The notes: generated from the letters alone by a model not told the origin. Numbered from the stretch's first letter, positions 49,918 through 62,544 are shown. The stretch: DNA of 64,000 bases from Margaritifera margaritifera (GCA_029931535.1 JAQPZY010001256.1:929001-993000), one strand, 5' to 3'. Numbers and translations are program-made.

Positions 49918-50661
49918 CTTGTAGTGAAAAAATATCATGATATTTTTTCACTGCAGTGAAATATCACAATTATATCACTCAGAAAATCCAGTATTTCACT
50001 GCCTAACATAAAATAAAAGGATATATTTTTCACATGTGAAAATATAGGAATGAAAAAATATGAAAATTATTTCGCCAATAAGTTTCTTTAGTTCACACTA
50101 AAGTATATAATAAAAATCAGTATTGCTTTTATATTTCTCCTTGAAACACTTTCCGCGATCACATTAACGTTAGGAATAAGCTTGCTACTCCCGAATCCAG
50201 CCTTCCTAAAAAGACGAAAATAGTCATTTCTGTCTATATCATATATACCAAGGGGATTAACTCTTGTTCATTATGTTCCCTTTCCGCCACCAGGTGTCAC
50301 TAGTTTAATCTTTCACTTCAGAACAGACAATGTCGTACTAATACCTCCCAAAAATCCTGCTAATATCTCGTGGTTTTCAACCATCTAACCCGGAATTTGG
50401 GTTTTTATTGTGCAATAACGATTGTACTACAGGTTTTTATTTCGACCAATTTTCGTGAATTTTTCACATTTACAGACTTTGTTTATTCTTACCATATGTT
50501 CAAACACGGTATCGCTGATGCATGTTGTGATTCATGTTTTCACGCTCACTGCCTGTTGTTCGCTCACTCGGTTTAGTAACGGGTGTTATTATTTATGACT
50601 TTTCTTTATTAACACGTTGAGTTATTAATGTATTAATTTTTTCGTTGTTCTTATCGTTTCA

Positions 50662-52512
50662 ATGAACATGACGACGAAGTGTTCTAAGTATAAGAAATTC
50701 AAGGCAAAGGAGAACACGCATGATACATGCCTCGCCTGTACTAAATGTACTTCCTTGCTCACATGTGGTGTATGCGCCATGTGGTCGGAAGATACCTTGT
50801 CGACAGTTCCGCGGGAGAGTGTCAAAGGGCAAATTTCGCAACGAGCAGACAGATGTGTTGAGTATTCACTCTAAGACGGAATCACTTGCGAGTCTAGTGG
50901 GGGTTGTTGTTGGCCCCCCCCCCCCCCCCACACACACACACACATGTAAGCCGAGATTTACACAGCTATCGGCTACCATCACATCAGCGGATGTGGAGGA
51001 GAAAAGCGCTGCAGTTTTGCAGTCCTCACAGCTTTCTACACAGTCGTTCGAGTTAAAGATGCGTCGTCTGGCACAGGAGGCGACGACGCAATTACTTAAT
51101 TTAGGGCAGTTTCTGCCCATTTTCCCTCTCATACATCAATAGATAGTTTTGACAACATGGGTGAGTGTCCCCCCATTTTGAGACAGCCCAGTGGGCGTAA
51201 GTCCCCCCGCATATCCGAGCATGGCCTTCAGGCCTGTAAGTTCGTGCGCATGGGGTTTCTACCGGATCTTAATGATCTATTATAGATTGGTCATATTGGC
51301 AACCCATACATACAGGCATATGAAGCCGCCAAACATGGATAATTACGGGGATCTTACTGATAGATTCATCATATAGGTATAGGAACGATAGAATTGCCTC
51401 TTCCGTGCCGCCAGGCATGTTTTATGCCGAAATAGAAACCTACCTAGACCAGGAGAATACACACAGTGAATGTGATGATAATCCTGAAAAGCTGATGTAC
51501 TCAGATCCAACGATGGAAAGGACTAAGTTCAGCTTTAAGGCTGCGGTAGAAGACATTTACCGGGTGTTGCCGGCTTCGGAATGTTCTTCAACCCCTACCG
51601 CCACGCAAGCCTATGAGGTCAAGGCCTCGGTTGATCTAGACGAGGAGGACGAAACTCCGTCCTTCCGCAGTCATCAAAGATCAGAGAAAACACTGATCGT
51701 CTGTCCGGCAAAATATGCGATCCGGGAAATTCTGATGCTTTCTCTTCAGAAATCCAAGTACTATCAACGTTTTCATAGTGCTGGGACAAAACGCACTCAG
51801 ACGTCTTCCACACTGAACTCCCATCCTTAGACAAACATTCGGCGGCTGTCAACATGTCTGCTCCAATCTTATACAAAATTGATAAAAATGTGTTTGATGC
51901 CACATGGAAGCTGGTATTTAATATCGTAGTCACGTCTTCAATGTTGGGCTTAGCCTCGTTAGAGATTTTCCGGCTCACCTAAAAGTCAGGGAACGAACAC
52001 GCCTGGGAGTCGACGGCCAGAATTGCGAGAGTCATTAACAGAGCAGCTCATCATTCCATGGCGAATGCGCTAACTGTCTCTGCTAATCTGGACTTAGCAC
52101 GACGTGACGCATGTATACGTTCCACGTCGCTCAAACCGCATCATGCCCTGATATTGCGGACGACACCATTTGGGTCGCCGTTAGTCTTGGAGGCAAGATT
52201 GAGAAAGTTAGGAGACAGGAAGCTCAGGAACTGCCCCTCCATCTTGCCGCCCAGCCACAGTCATTTAAGCCCAGTCAGTCTCTACCTCAAAGGAGTGACG
52301 ATCGGAGACAAAAAGAGAAGGGATCGTTCACAAACCAGAATTTGTTTCGATCCCAGATAAATGTCAGGAGACAAGAACCCAACCAGCTTAGAAGGCAACC
52401 TTATAGAGGGGCAAGAAACAGGGTGTCTCGTCCCCCATGCCTCCTAACTGTCGCCGTTGACTCGCCGCCCCAACCGTCCCCAGAAAGCCTACCGGTGGGC
52501 GCAGACTTTTGA
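50662..52512 (+). pseudogene. DIRS gag-like ORF, broken
   Basis: Overlapping plus-strand frames from the ATG at 50,662 (Cys-rich CLACTKCTSLLTCGVC) through 51,405-51,830 (acidic, DQENTHSECDDNPE) to 52,058-52,360 (NALTVSANLDLARRDA, as in DIRS Gag C-terminus). Frame changes and stops break it. Confidence 0.6.
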
Positions 52513-52552
52513 AATTCAGCTCTTGTTGGATCGCTCTATTTTCGCAAAATGA

Positions 52553-53540
52553 GTGGGTGATCCAAGTAATTTCGAAGAGGCCTCGAATTTCATTCATCCA
52601 ACCCCCTCCTCTTTCCTCATCTCCCCTCATGACGGACATATCATCAGATTCGAAGAAGGAAGAAATTATGTAGTAGGAGATCTGGTCGTTAATCGACGAG
52701 GGGGCGGTAGAGATTGTTCGAAAACCACAATCTCCGGGTTTAATTCCAGGCTCTTCCTAGTACCCAAGGCCAACGGCAAGCTCAAGCAAATCATCATATA
52801 CAGTTCCGCCGAAATTCAAGATGGAGACGGCACGATCGATCCGACTCTCCATCAAAAGGGACGAGTTTGCCATCAATCTCGATCTGACTGATGCACACTT
52901 TTACGTCCCTATCCACCCAGCGTAACGGAAATTTCCATCCCTGTGTTTTGTCCATCTGGGTATGAAATTTATCACCAATCTTAATCTCGTACGACTTCTC
53001 CACGTTCGCGTGGTAAGGATCGTTGAACTCGTAGAGTCAATTTCCAACAGTAACCGAATTGCAGCGAGAGAGAGAGTTTTCGCGGCTCCTCTGATTATTC
53101 AATGCGGCAGCAGATCTGATCCCGTTGGGCCATCTTGTCATGCTCCCCTAACAGATGACCTTGCTGGCTCAATGGCGCCCCTTTTCCAGTTCACTCAATC
53201 AAAAGGTCAGGATCACGAACGAGGCACTATCATTCCTGCGTCAGTGGCCCAGCCACGGTTGGCTCGCAACAGGAATTCTTCTGGAGTGGCCCCAACCGGA
53301 AGTTACAGTATGCACGGATGCCAGTACGGACGGTTTGGGTGCCCACTGTTTCCGGCCGTCGATACGGAAAGCGGCAAGTGATGGCTGGAGGAAACGCCTT
53401 TCCATATCAGCCTTCTGGAAATGAAGGCTATAATCAACGCCTTTCAGTTCTGGAAGGTTCATCTCTGCTGGAAAACAGTCCTAATCATATCTGACAGCTC
53501 AGTGGTGGTGATCTACCTCCTCAAACAAGGGGGAACCATA
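52553..53540 (+). pseudogene. DIRS reverse transcriptase/RNase H remnant
   Basis: Frames in series: SRLFLVPKANGKLKQ (about 52,740-52,785), INLDLTDAHFYVPIHP after a shift (about 52,870-52,920), then RNase H motifs TVCTDASTDGLGAHC (about 53,305-53,350) and LIISDSSVVVIYLLKQGG (about 53,480-53,530). The YxDD box region is not found, so part of the RT palm seems deleted. Confidence 0.7.
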
Positions 53541-53583
53541 TCACCCGACCTGTGCATTTTGGTTTGGTAGTTTCTGCTACAGA

Positions 53584-54174
53584 ATGGTCCATCCATCAAG
53601 CTGTCTTTCATTGGATTTGAGCACTTTGGGGGCGTCCGATGATCGACCTTTTTGCAACAAGGTGGAATCGCAATTGTCCACCTTAGTCTCTCTAATTCCG
53701 AACCTAGAAGCTTGGGCCGTGGACGAATTTTGCAATCAGTTGGGAAGGGTTGTGATCCTTTGCCTACCCACCCACGGTCTTGGTATCGATCATAATTCAG
53801 AGCTGAACGGTCAGAACTGCAAGATAATTCTGATAGCGCCTATCAGATGGGACAAGTCCTGGGTCAATGATCTATGCGATCTGACGATAGAGATGCCCAG
53901 GAAGATTCCGGCCAAACCGAATCTTCTCAAACAACCGCGGTCACAGGTGTTCCACCACTGTCCTGATTGGATTTCAGCTCATGAAATTAGAGCGATCTCT
54001 TCGAACCTCGCTTTCAAACGTAACATTTCGATCCGAGACATAATAGAAGCCGTTGGCTGGCACGCAGAATCAATCTTCTCTAGTTTGTATCTCCGGGATT
54101 CTGCTTCACAGAGTCAAACCTTGAATTTGGTGGGTCCAGTGGCTGCTGCCCAGATGACCACCAGACCCAGTTAA
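53584..54174 (+). pseudogene. DIRS RNase H end fused to recombinase C-terminus
   Basis: A 196-aa frame. The first two thirds contain PNLEAWAVDEF and CKIILIAPIRWDKSWVNDL with LLKQPRSQVFH, the end of the RT/RNase H protein. It then jumps to AHEIRAISSNLAF and RDIIEAVGW-FSSLYLRD, the final segment of the tyrosine recombinase. The recombinase catalytic core between them is missing, an internal deletion of several hundred bp. Confidence 0.75.
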
Positions 54175-55793
54175 AATCAACACAGCCTCCTCAGGGGCAT
54201 ATTCAGCGCTTTCGCTGGATTCGCCCGTAAAAAAAGTGTGTCTGTAAGACGAATTCAGTAATCATCTTCTTAGCCGGGTATAGTTGTTACGGATCACGTG
54301 ACGGTCGGCTGTATTGCTTTCAAATTAGAAGAGCGGGTTTTCTTTTATATTGGGAATCCAACCTTCTTCCCTCGAAGGATGCCCGGGGTATAGGTAGGAT
54401 GCTCAGCATTCGCTCCTCCTATTACGTATTCTCCTAACGTTAATGTGATCGGGAAACGTATTGAAGCAGAAAGGAAATTTTTAAGCAAATTATGTTTCTC
54501 CGAGAATACTTACCCGATCACTTTACTTTAAAAACCCTCCCAGCCTCACGGCCATGGGATCATTCTCGTTGATATATCGCTCAGCTTAAAACTGGCGACA
54601 CCTGGCGTCGGCAATGGCAGGTAATGGGCAAGATGCCCTTTGTCTATATGAAACAGACAGAAAAGACGATTTTCGTCTTTTTAGGAGGGCTGGATTCGAG
54701 AGGTAGCAAGCTTATATTCCTAACATTAATGTGATCGGGTAAGTACTCTCAGAGAAACATAATTTACTTAAAAATTTGCTTTCTACTTTAGCAGATATAT
54801 TGTGATAGATTATGTCAGTCAGTCCATTCCATTTTTCGTTGTCATTTACTCATTGATACAAAACATATTACAAACATATGATCATCCTCTTTCAAGCGAT
54901 GTAGAATGAGTTAAGCTCGAAAGCTTGCAACCATCGCAATCGCATTCTCAACACCTCCACTCACCCACCCACCCCTGGCCTGCATCCTGGATCCCAACTG
55001 TGGACCTTCTCTTAAAGACCGAGAGTCTTGCCCATGGAATAATTAAACATAAATAAAAATTAAGTAAATAATTCAGACATTTACACAGAACTTAATACAC
55101 AGAAATCATAATCTCACGCAAAATTTGAAACATTATTTTATGGAACAAAAATAACCAAGGAGAACATTTTAATGCAAGTGTTCACATTATGCAAATGTTC
55201 TCAAAATGCAAATGTTCTCAACAGTTCTGAAGATATTTTTCTTTGAGGCTTGAAAAAATTATACCTTCACGACCAGGACCAGAAACTGGAGGTTCCGTAA
55301 GCAGTCACACTCATTATAGAAATCTCAGTAAGAGATTAAATAATAAAATTCCTCAACACCAAAGAAGTAAGAATCAAAAAGTGTATTCATAAACAGTTTA
55401 TGACTCGGAAGTCTGCATGCCCGTTGAGACGTTTACGCCACCGGTTGATAACATATTTGCTTTGTTTTTTTCTTCAAATATATCCTATTTATTCCGTAAA
55501 AGGTATCAAGGATAAAACCTCTGATAGAAAAGTAAAGACGTTCAAAGATTTAATAACGTACATAGAGCTGAGAGTCACACTGGGTCAATAAATACAATAT
55601 TGACAGCGATCCCTAGAACTGTCGCATTATGTCAAGGACAGATTGGATAAACAATACCTACATTCCTAAGTAAAACACACAAGTTGTATACCCGAGAAAT
55701 ATGACGAGGTGAAATTTGAGTGGGACTCGGAACTCAAAAATTTTATTGCTTGCAGATAAATTTAAACTTTTAAAATTTTTAATTTTCTTTCAG

Positions 55794-55856
55794 CTGTTAG
55801 AGGTCCAAGAGAAGGTATCAAAACTTGTTACTTCAGGAAATGCCACATATGAACAC
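55794..55856 (+). CDS. PTCHD-like: Patched-domain protein, exon 3
   Basis: Acceptor TTTTCTTTCAG/CTG at 55,793/55,794. It encodes LLEVQEKVSKLVTSGNATYEH, a 21-residue helix with an N-glycosylation sequon (NAT), as in the extracellular loop of Patched-type proteins. I choose the donor CAC/GTATGT (55,856/55,857), which keeps phase 0 and joins the next exon in frame. The alternative GAAG/GTAAGG at 55,867 would shift the next exon into a stop. Confidence 0.7.
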
Positions 55857-56421
55857 GTATGTGGAAGGTAAGGGAAACATTCGGAAGAATTTGTTTCCAG
55901 AAGATTTTAAAATGCTCTAAAAGTGCTCATAAGGCATATCAGAACTTAAATTGCCAAAACGTCCAAATCTCTAATATCTCGACATCTGAGTCTTGATTTG
56001 CCTATGACTACGAATAGGGAATAATTGTCATCTCGACTTTGTCAGCCTCAGCATGTCCACAGGATTTCTGATATGTCACGTCCAAAAAAACTTTAAATGA
56101 TCAGAAAATTGCATGGACAAGCAAAAAGACAAATTGGACCCTATTAAGCAACGGGATCACTGCGCCCGCCCCCCCCCCCCCCCACACACACACAGAAAAG
56201 CTTTGCGACGAATGTTGCATGAATTATAAATATAAATATAAAACTGTGTATTTTATAGTTTAAACTTGAACATGAAACTTAAATTCGATCACCCATAAAA
56301 AACAAATTCATAATTTAATCATCGTCATGCCTAGTTATAATTGCTTTCAAATATCTCCATGTAATACTTGTTGGGTGCAGTTATGTGATATTTTCTTTGA
56401 CAATTGATATGTTGATTTTAG

Positions 56422-56556
56422 GATGATGTCTCTTTATTTAGAATTAATGGAAAATGTTACGTGACCAGCCTGTTGGAAATATGGGGTTACGACAGAGGTA
56501 GAGTTATGACGACCACAAAGGAAGAGATAGTCCAGAAGGTGCACGTAACGGAAACA

Positions 56557-56558
<2 letters not shown>
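56422..56558 (+). CDS. PTCHD-like: Patched-domain protein, exon 4
   Basis: Acceptor TTGATTTTAG/GATGAT. Encodes DDVSLFRINGKCYVTSLLEIWGYD and continues to HVTET; the C-x3-S-LLEIW element is typical of the first extracellular loop of PTCHD proteins. The donor ACAAG/GTGTGT is phase 2 and is also the first repeat unit of a (GT)n microsatellite. AG joins C of the next exon to give Ser. Confidence 0.78.
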
Positions 56559-56602
<44 letters not shown>

Positions 56603-56635
56603 GCGCGCGCGCGTGTGTGTGTGTGTGTGTGTTGC
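56559..56635. repeat. (GT)n microsatellite beginning at a splice donor
   Basis: (GT)n from the donor at 56,559 to about 56,600, then TTAGCGCGCGCG and a second (GT)n to about 56,632. The 5' splice site of intron 4 is part of the repeat. Confidence 0.85.
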
Positions 56636-56999
56636 ACATTCACAGATGTGTCTATGTGTTTGATGTGATGTGTTTCACTACTTTGTGTCTTCAGGCACGT
56701 TCATTACTGAAAGTAAGTAAAAACGGGGAAACATGAAGAAAAAAAATAAATAAAGAATTATAACAATAAATGATCTATTTTGCTGGGTTTTTATTCTCCT
56801 CTAAATATTCGTTCTTACGACTTCTTGAAAACTTTACGGTTACAGTGCAACAATAAAGGCCATCTCATCGTGTCAAAAAAGAACGTGAAAGTACCTATTT
56901 TGGTGGTTGCAATATATACACCAAACTACATACGTGTTTTGTTCTGAAACGGCGAATAGAACGAGTTTGACACGACGGAGTAGCGTGAGCGCAATACAG

Positions 57000-57335
57000 A
57001 TATATTTAGATATGTAGTATGAATGGAATACATATCTATTTAGTTATGTAGTATGAACGCAATACATATATATTTAGCTATGTAGTATGAACGCAATACA
57101 GATATATTTAGCTATGTAGTGTGAATGAAATACAGAAATATTTAGCTATGTAGTGTGAATGGAATACAAATATATTTAGCTATGTGGTATGAATGGAATA
57201 CAGATATATTTAGCTATGTAGTGTGAATGGAATACAGATATATTTAGCTATGTAGTATGAATGGAATACAGATATATTTAACTATGTAGTATGAATGGAA
57301 TACAAATAGATGTAGCTATGTAGTATGAATAGAAT
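57000..57335. repeat. About 34-bp minisatellite in intron 4, 9-10 copies
   Basis: Units TATGTAGTATGAATGGAATACAGATATATTTAGC, moderately diverged. Confidence 0.85.
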
Positions 57336-57949
57336 ACAAAGAAAATTTAAATTATACAAGTTTGAATTGGCATGTATAAAAATATCGACGCGTGGACGTC
57401 AGTGAAAACACTTAAATAGTTCAAGTCCTGGTATGAAGAAATACGGATTGAACACACGTATCGAACATCAGATCAACCATGTTAGATTAAATGAATATAT
57501 AGTAAAACAATTTCGCCATTGTGAGGTCGGGAAATATTTGCCTATATGCTTGCAAATTTTATCCCCAAACAAACGTTTTAAATTACTTCACGTTCTACTA
57601 TTTCTAGTAACATCATATAACACGTTGTCCTCCCCACAGCTGGACATATGGGCCGTTTTGGGCGAACAGTTTGCCCAAACGTCAAGAATAAATTATCGAA
57701 TGTTCTCGTTTGAAATCACCCAAACCTCAAGAATTTACCCCCAAAGGACATTTGCAAAATGTTTATAATTTGTCTATTCCTTCCTCCTTATTCTCATTTA
57801 CTCCCGCTTCAGAGCAGTGTGAGATTTCAGCACGATAACTATACTGCAAACAATGCTTTTGACGTTAAAGCGAGTGATTGTAACAAGAACATCTTTGGCT
57901 GATCATGAACGGGCCAACCAAAAGCTGTTATTCATTAGCTTTGTATCTC

Positions 57950-58195
57950 TAGGGGTTGGGGTAACTTCAGACGGGAAATTCCTGTTATATCTCCAGGAGC
58001 TGGGGGTAACTTCTGAGGGCTAATTCCTGTTATATCTCCAGGAGCTGGGGGTAACTTCTGAGGACTAATTCCTGTTATATCTCCAGGAGCTGGGGGTAAC
58101 TTCTGAGGACTAATTCCTGTTATATCTCCAGGAGCTGGGGGTAACTTCTGAGGGCAAATTCCTGTAATATCTCCAGTGGTTGGGGGCAACTTCCG
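57950..58195. repeat. 45-bp minisatellite in intron 4, 5-6 copies
   Basis: Units with CTCCAGGAGCTGGGGGTAAC followed by TTCTGAGGACTAATTCCTGTTATAT. Because 45 is a multiple of three, an antisense frame stays open; no gene is implied. Confidence 0.88.
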
Positions 58196-58380
58196 AAGGC
58201 AAGTTTCTCTAACAAGAAGTAGAAAAAGAAAAAGAAAGCTAATTCCGGCAACACTCGTCGGTTGATGTAATAAAGTAACTAAAACTTCTGACTTGGTCAT
58301 TCTGTTCAGCCATGTAGTTCTCCATGACATAATCTAAATATGACTCTATGCTCACCTGACCCTTTATATTATTATTCTAG

Positions 58381-58504
58381 CCCAGTGTACCTGTCCCCAT
58401 TTTATGGCTTCCGCCTTCTTGGAGAACAACAGACGGACAAACAAGGCCGAATCTATAAAGCTTCTGTCACGACGATCACGTGGCTTCTCCAAACCAACGC
58501 TTCC
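58381..58504 (+). CDS. PTCHD-like: Patched-domain protein, exon 5
   Basis: Acceptor TATTATTCTAG/C; donor GCTTCC/GTGAGT, phase 0 at the end. Encodes PVYLSPFYGFRLLGEQQTD, then GRIYKASVTTITWLLQTNAS. The GxxLGG/GEQ and A-xxx-T-WLLQ elements match PTCHD extracellular sequence, with a possible sequon at the end. Confidence 0.82.
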
Positions 58505-59165
58505 GTGAGTTCATCGGTTCCATTGTTACGTTATATAAAATGTATTGCGTGAGAGGACTTTATTCCTGTTATACGTTAAAAATGCAGTCGACATCTTCAC
58601 ATTGGAACGTTTATAAACATTTTTTATTTGTTGTAATTCTACGTTGAAGCTTCCAAAAAGTATTGTGGTTGTATAGACACGTTTAAAGTCTCATGTCAAT
58701 TTATGGAATGTGTTAATTGTTTTTCAAGCAGCACTATTTGCAAATTGTTCTATCCATTATAACGATTGCTAACTGCCCAAAATAGCTCAAGATTCATTTA
58801 AACAGTATGACTTATCTGTGATAATTCTTCTCTTTACCAAACTTCTAATTGATGCAAACAATAATATCCTGATATTAAGAGAGTTCATTTGCGAGTATGT
58901 GGGCCTTAGGCCTTGGATGTGGGATTTAGATGTGGGTCTTGGACCTTGGACCTTGGACCTTGGATGTGGATCTTGGACCTTGGATGTGGGCTTTGGACCT
59001 TGGATGTGAACCTTTGATTGTCGGCCTTGGACATTGGATGTGGGTCTGTGATGTGGGCCTTAGATATTTAATTTCTAGTTCACAGCGCTATCTGACATAT
59101 ATGCCCAAACAATTATGAAGGACTTCTACTCTGTTATTTTAGCAGTATATATCTGAGAAGGTCCA

Positions 59166-59600
59166 TATCTTCAAGGAACCATTATTTCTAGATATGGTAA
59201 ATAGTATGCTTTCAAAAAGTGTAACACGGAACCATTATTTCCAGCTATAGTAAATAGTATGCTTTCAAAAAGTGTAACACGGAACCATTATTTCTAGATA
59301 TAGTAAATAGTATGCTTTCAAAAAGTGTAACACGGAACCATTATTTCTAGATATGGTAAATAGTATGCTTTCAAAAAGTGTAACACGGAACCATTATTTA
59401 TAGATATGGTAAATAGTATGCTTTCAAAAAGTGTAACACGGAACCATTATTTCTAGATATGGTAAATAATATGCTTTCAAAAAGTGTAACACGGAACCAT
59501 TATTTCTAGATATAGTAAATAGTATGCTTTCAAAAAGTGTAACACGGAACCATTATTTCTAGATATAGTAAATAGTATGCTTTCAAAAAGTGTAACACGG
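59166..59600. repeat. 53-bp minisatellite, 8 copies
   Basis: Units of GGAACCATTATTTCTAGATA then TAGTAAATAGTATGCTTTCA then AAAAGTGTAACAC, almost identical. Confidence 0.94.
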
Positions 59601-59807
59601 TCGTGCAGATGAAGAAAAAGGTATATGACCTTTTAAGAGATGATGGAAGTTACTGTGTTTACATTTTGAAGATAGAATACGAATTAAAATTCTCTAACCT
59701 GTATGATAATATTACTTATTCGTATTTTAAAATTATGTTAATGTTATCAAGCATTCTCCTGTAGAATCCTTGAATAGCGCTATCCGCTCTGTTTGGTGTA
59801 TATTTGT

Positions 59808-59932
<125 letters not shown>

Positions 59933-60028
59933 CACACACACAACGGTAGATACTGGTTTACACTGTTCTTAGTTGTTTAACTTGTTATAGAGGCAAATAT
60001 GTAACGTTTGTAATATTTTGTTATGCAG

Positions 60029-60126
60029 ATCCACGATGAAATAATCGATTTCGAAAGGAAAATGGTGCGAATCGCAGAAGAATATGACCAGCACTTTGAG
60101 AAGGTTTATATTTTCAACCTTAACAG
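60029..60126 (+). CDS. PTCHD-like: Patched-domain protein, exon 6
   Basis: Acceptor TTGTTATGCAG/ATC; donor CTTAACAG/GTATAC, phase 2. Encodes IHDEIIDFERKMVRIAEEYD and then HFEKVYIFNLN, a helix leading to the second membrane domain. Confidence 0.8.
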
Positions 60127-60833
60127 GTATACATATCTATAATCACCTGAAATCATATTACAGTTGTATGCAATATTGTGTTACCCTTGTCCGTCCGTAC
60201 GTCGGTCACACCTGGTTAACTTGCGCGTTTAGGTCAATTTTTTTTGACATAGTTCCATGAACTTATTTTTAGTTTTCATCACGATATTAGGTCTTATACT
60301 ACTACTACTACTACTACTAATGCTAATGATAACACCTGATTAATTTGTGGGTTCAGGTCTGGGGTTTTTTCAAGATATTGGGTACTATACTACTACTACT
60401 ATTACTTTTATGCAGAGGTTATTATGTACATTGTTTATGATTAGTTGTTTTTTTATGTTTTTTTTTAATAAGCATACTTCCCTTAATTTGTTTCGTTTCA
60501 ATCAATGCGTGAATATTAAAAACTTATACAACCTCACAATCTTTCTCAGTGCCTATTTGCCTATTTGCCTATTTGCCTATCTGTCTATTTTTTTGTTTAT
60601 TTTGTGTCTGAAAGTCTTTGGAAGTGTTATTTTGTGTCAAGATTCAAACTTAGACTAAATTCATAGGAAAGTAGGTGATTTTTTCCGAACAAGGAAATGA
60701 AATCACTGGTCACAAAATATTGGTATCTTGTATTCTCTTTTTTGATTATTTCTAAAGTGGGTTTTCAACTTTTTGTATACTTTTCCCATCTGTTCTATTT
60801 TTACTTGATTTCTATTTTTGTCATCCTTTTCAG

Positions 60834-60954
60834 CTTTGAGGAGTCTTTTTTCGACGCTGTGAACAAGGATGTACTTTTGCTGGCGTTTGGGTTTCCGTTG
60901 GTTCTCCTATATCTCGTGGTCTCACTGGGACAGTGTAATTTACTGGAACACAAG
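60834..60954 (+). CDS. PTCHD-like: Patched-domain protein, exon 7 (start of sterol-sensing domain)
   Basis: Acceptor TCATCCTTTTCAG/C; donor CACAAG/GTGAGA, phase 0. Encodes FEESFFDAVNKDVLLLAFGF and PLVLLYLVVSL, then GQCNLLEHK. The pattern E-x4-A-VxxDV-LL...YxxxxLGxCNxxEHK is the second helix region and opening of the sterol-sensing domain in PTCHD proteins. The remaining exons are beyond the window. Confidence 0.88.
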
Positions 60955-62544
60955 GTGAGATAACGCATTCGACAGTTCTTTTCCTGGCTCTAATTATCCT
61001 TAATTACATAGGTAGCCACATGTGAAGTTATACTTAACGTTACTTCTTAAAATAATGTTTATGCACTTTTAACATTTATGCCGAATCAGTCTTCTAATAT
61101 CATTAGATGTAACAATAATTAGAAGCTTTATACTGGCACGAGAAATTAAATTAGGACATTTAAGTTTTGTTCGTTTCTTTGTATATTACAATTCATAATA
61201 TTAACATATGCGTCACGAGTTTATTTACTGAACAGTGGTCTGGAATTATTTTTTTTTATAGTAATCCTCATCCCGTCTAAATTTGCAATCTAGAGTTGTT
61301 GGGAGGAATCCAACGTGAAAATTTTGCACATGATGACATTTTAGTAAACTTAAAAGCTAATGGCCTTCCCAATCGGAATACTCTCGGGTCTTTCCATCAA
61401 TGATTGTCAAAGTTTCAGCTGAAAAGCCACGAGATATTCCGATTGACGTCTTTCTCAAGCTTGATCGAGCCTGGAACTTATTCAAGTTGTCATGGCAAGA
61501 AGCGAAGGAGGAGGCGTGATTGCCCCTGGATGGGTTGCCAGTCAATTGCGGGTTATCTCCTCCAGTGGGTACTGGTAACCATTCACAGTCGCGTCGACTG
61601 GAGCAAGAAAGGCTATGTGCCTTGCTTAAGGACACAACAATTACAATCTCACAATCATACGTCAAGAGTATGCGGAATACTTCGGGATTTTGGGCAGTAG
61701 CTTTATGTCTCAAGCCAATCGCAGCAATCGATCTGATTGTTTTAAAAATTCAGAGTCACTCAGACAAGACAAATAGCTGAGATAAATAGATACTAGTTCA
61801 CTGTGTCTTTGGAGAGCTGCATAGTTGTCGCAAAAAAGCTGCGTATAGTAAAATATGAGGGAATATTTTGCTTCGAATCGGACGTCGCCGTCGTGAAAAA
61901 AGTGCCCGTTGTGAAGGTACTGCAATTTAGCGGTCTTAAATTGATCACGTGAAAATAAATCACGTCAAAATTAATTAAAGTAAATATGGCCAAAATTGTT
62001 AGCATTTCGTGAAACTTTATTAATATTTGCTCACAGCATGTATGGTTAATACATAGATATATAGGTAGTATCCAAAATAAATTTGTCTTTTTTTTCCCCG
62101 GATGTGCTCTATCTTTGGCACCAGTTTATCAACTGAGTAATAAATAAACAAGAGTAACATTGGTACATTGAGAAAAGTACAAAAAGAGGACACGAGTGAA
62201 ATTGTGTGGAACACTGTCTCTCTCAAATTCTTAAAATCAATCCAAATTAAAGATATTTATCTTCTTTCATGCTCATAATTGATAAAATTTTTATGTTTTT
62301 TGCTGAGAATGAACCAACAGGGAATTCTGTAGAATGCTATGTTTCGCCTGCTACACCGGTAAATACTCCAAAAACTTAGCAAAGCCACATTAGCAACAAA
62401 AATAGGTCATTGCAACCACAATTTGATTTTGATGGGTGCTACCATAAGTGATAAAGGTGAATATACACATCAAGGTGAATAGGCACATCAAGTTTTATGA
62501 CCATATATGCAAAAATGTACAGGAAATGGAGCTACATGTAAATG
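60955..62544 (+). other. Intron 7 (5' part), no further exon seen
   Basis: AT-rich. The dispersed repeat at 61,521-61,655 is the only notable feature; no exon with acceptor/donor and PTCHD similarity was found. Confidence 0.5.
61521..61655. repeat. Dispersed repeat of a type common in marine invertebrates
   Basis: GGGTTGCCAGTCAATTGCGG ... ACCATTCACAGTCGCGTCGA ... TGTGCCTTGCTTAAGGACACAACA. I recognise the CCAGTC-ATTCACAG-GACTGGAGCAA-GTGCCTTG-AAGGACACAACA pattern as a frequent interspersed repeat, but cannot name the family. Confidence 0.5.

Larger units (their letters stand above)
50140..54770 (+). mobile_element. DIRS retrotransposon with inverted terminal repeats, defective
   Basis: Inverted ends: GATCACATTAACGTTAGGAA near 50,157-50,176 and TTCCTAACATTAATGTGATC near 54,717-54,736, with TTCCTAAAAAGACGAAAA / TTTTCGTCTTTTTAGGA inside. 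An additional copy (CCTAACGTTAATGTGATCGG, about 54,436) is the internal complementary region typical of DIRS. Order inside: gag-like frames (50,662-52,500), RT (RLFLVPKANGKLK, INLDLTDAHFYV), RNase H (CTDASTDGLGAH), and only the last part of the tyrosine recombinase. Frameshifts and an internal deletion make it non-autonomous. Confidence 0.88.
48257..55793 (+). other. Intron 2 of the Patched-domain gene, with nested DIRS element
   Basis: 7.5 kb. It holds a palindromic element (48,685-48,845), a 154-bp tandem duplication (48,837-49,146), a second palindrome (49,485-49,620), a tRNA-like segment, and the DIRS element (about 50,140-54,770). No other host exon is recognised. Confidence 0.6.

Noticed and set aside
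57935..58330. 131-aa minus-strand ORF with repeated LPPAPGDITGIS
   Set aside because: Produced by a 45-bp minisatellite inside an intron of the Patched-domain gene.
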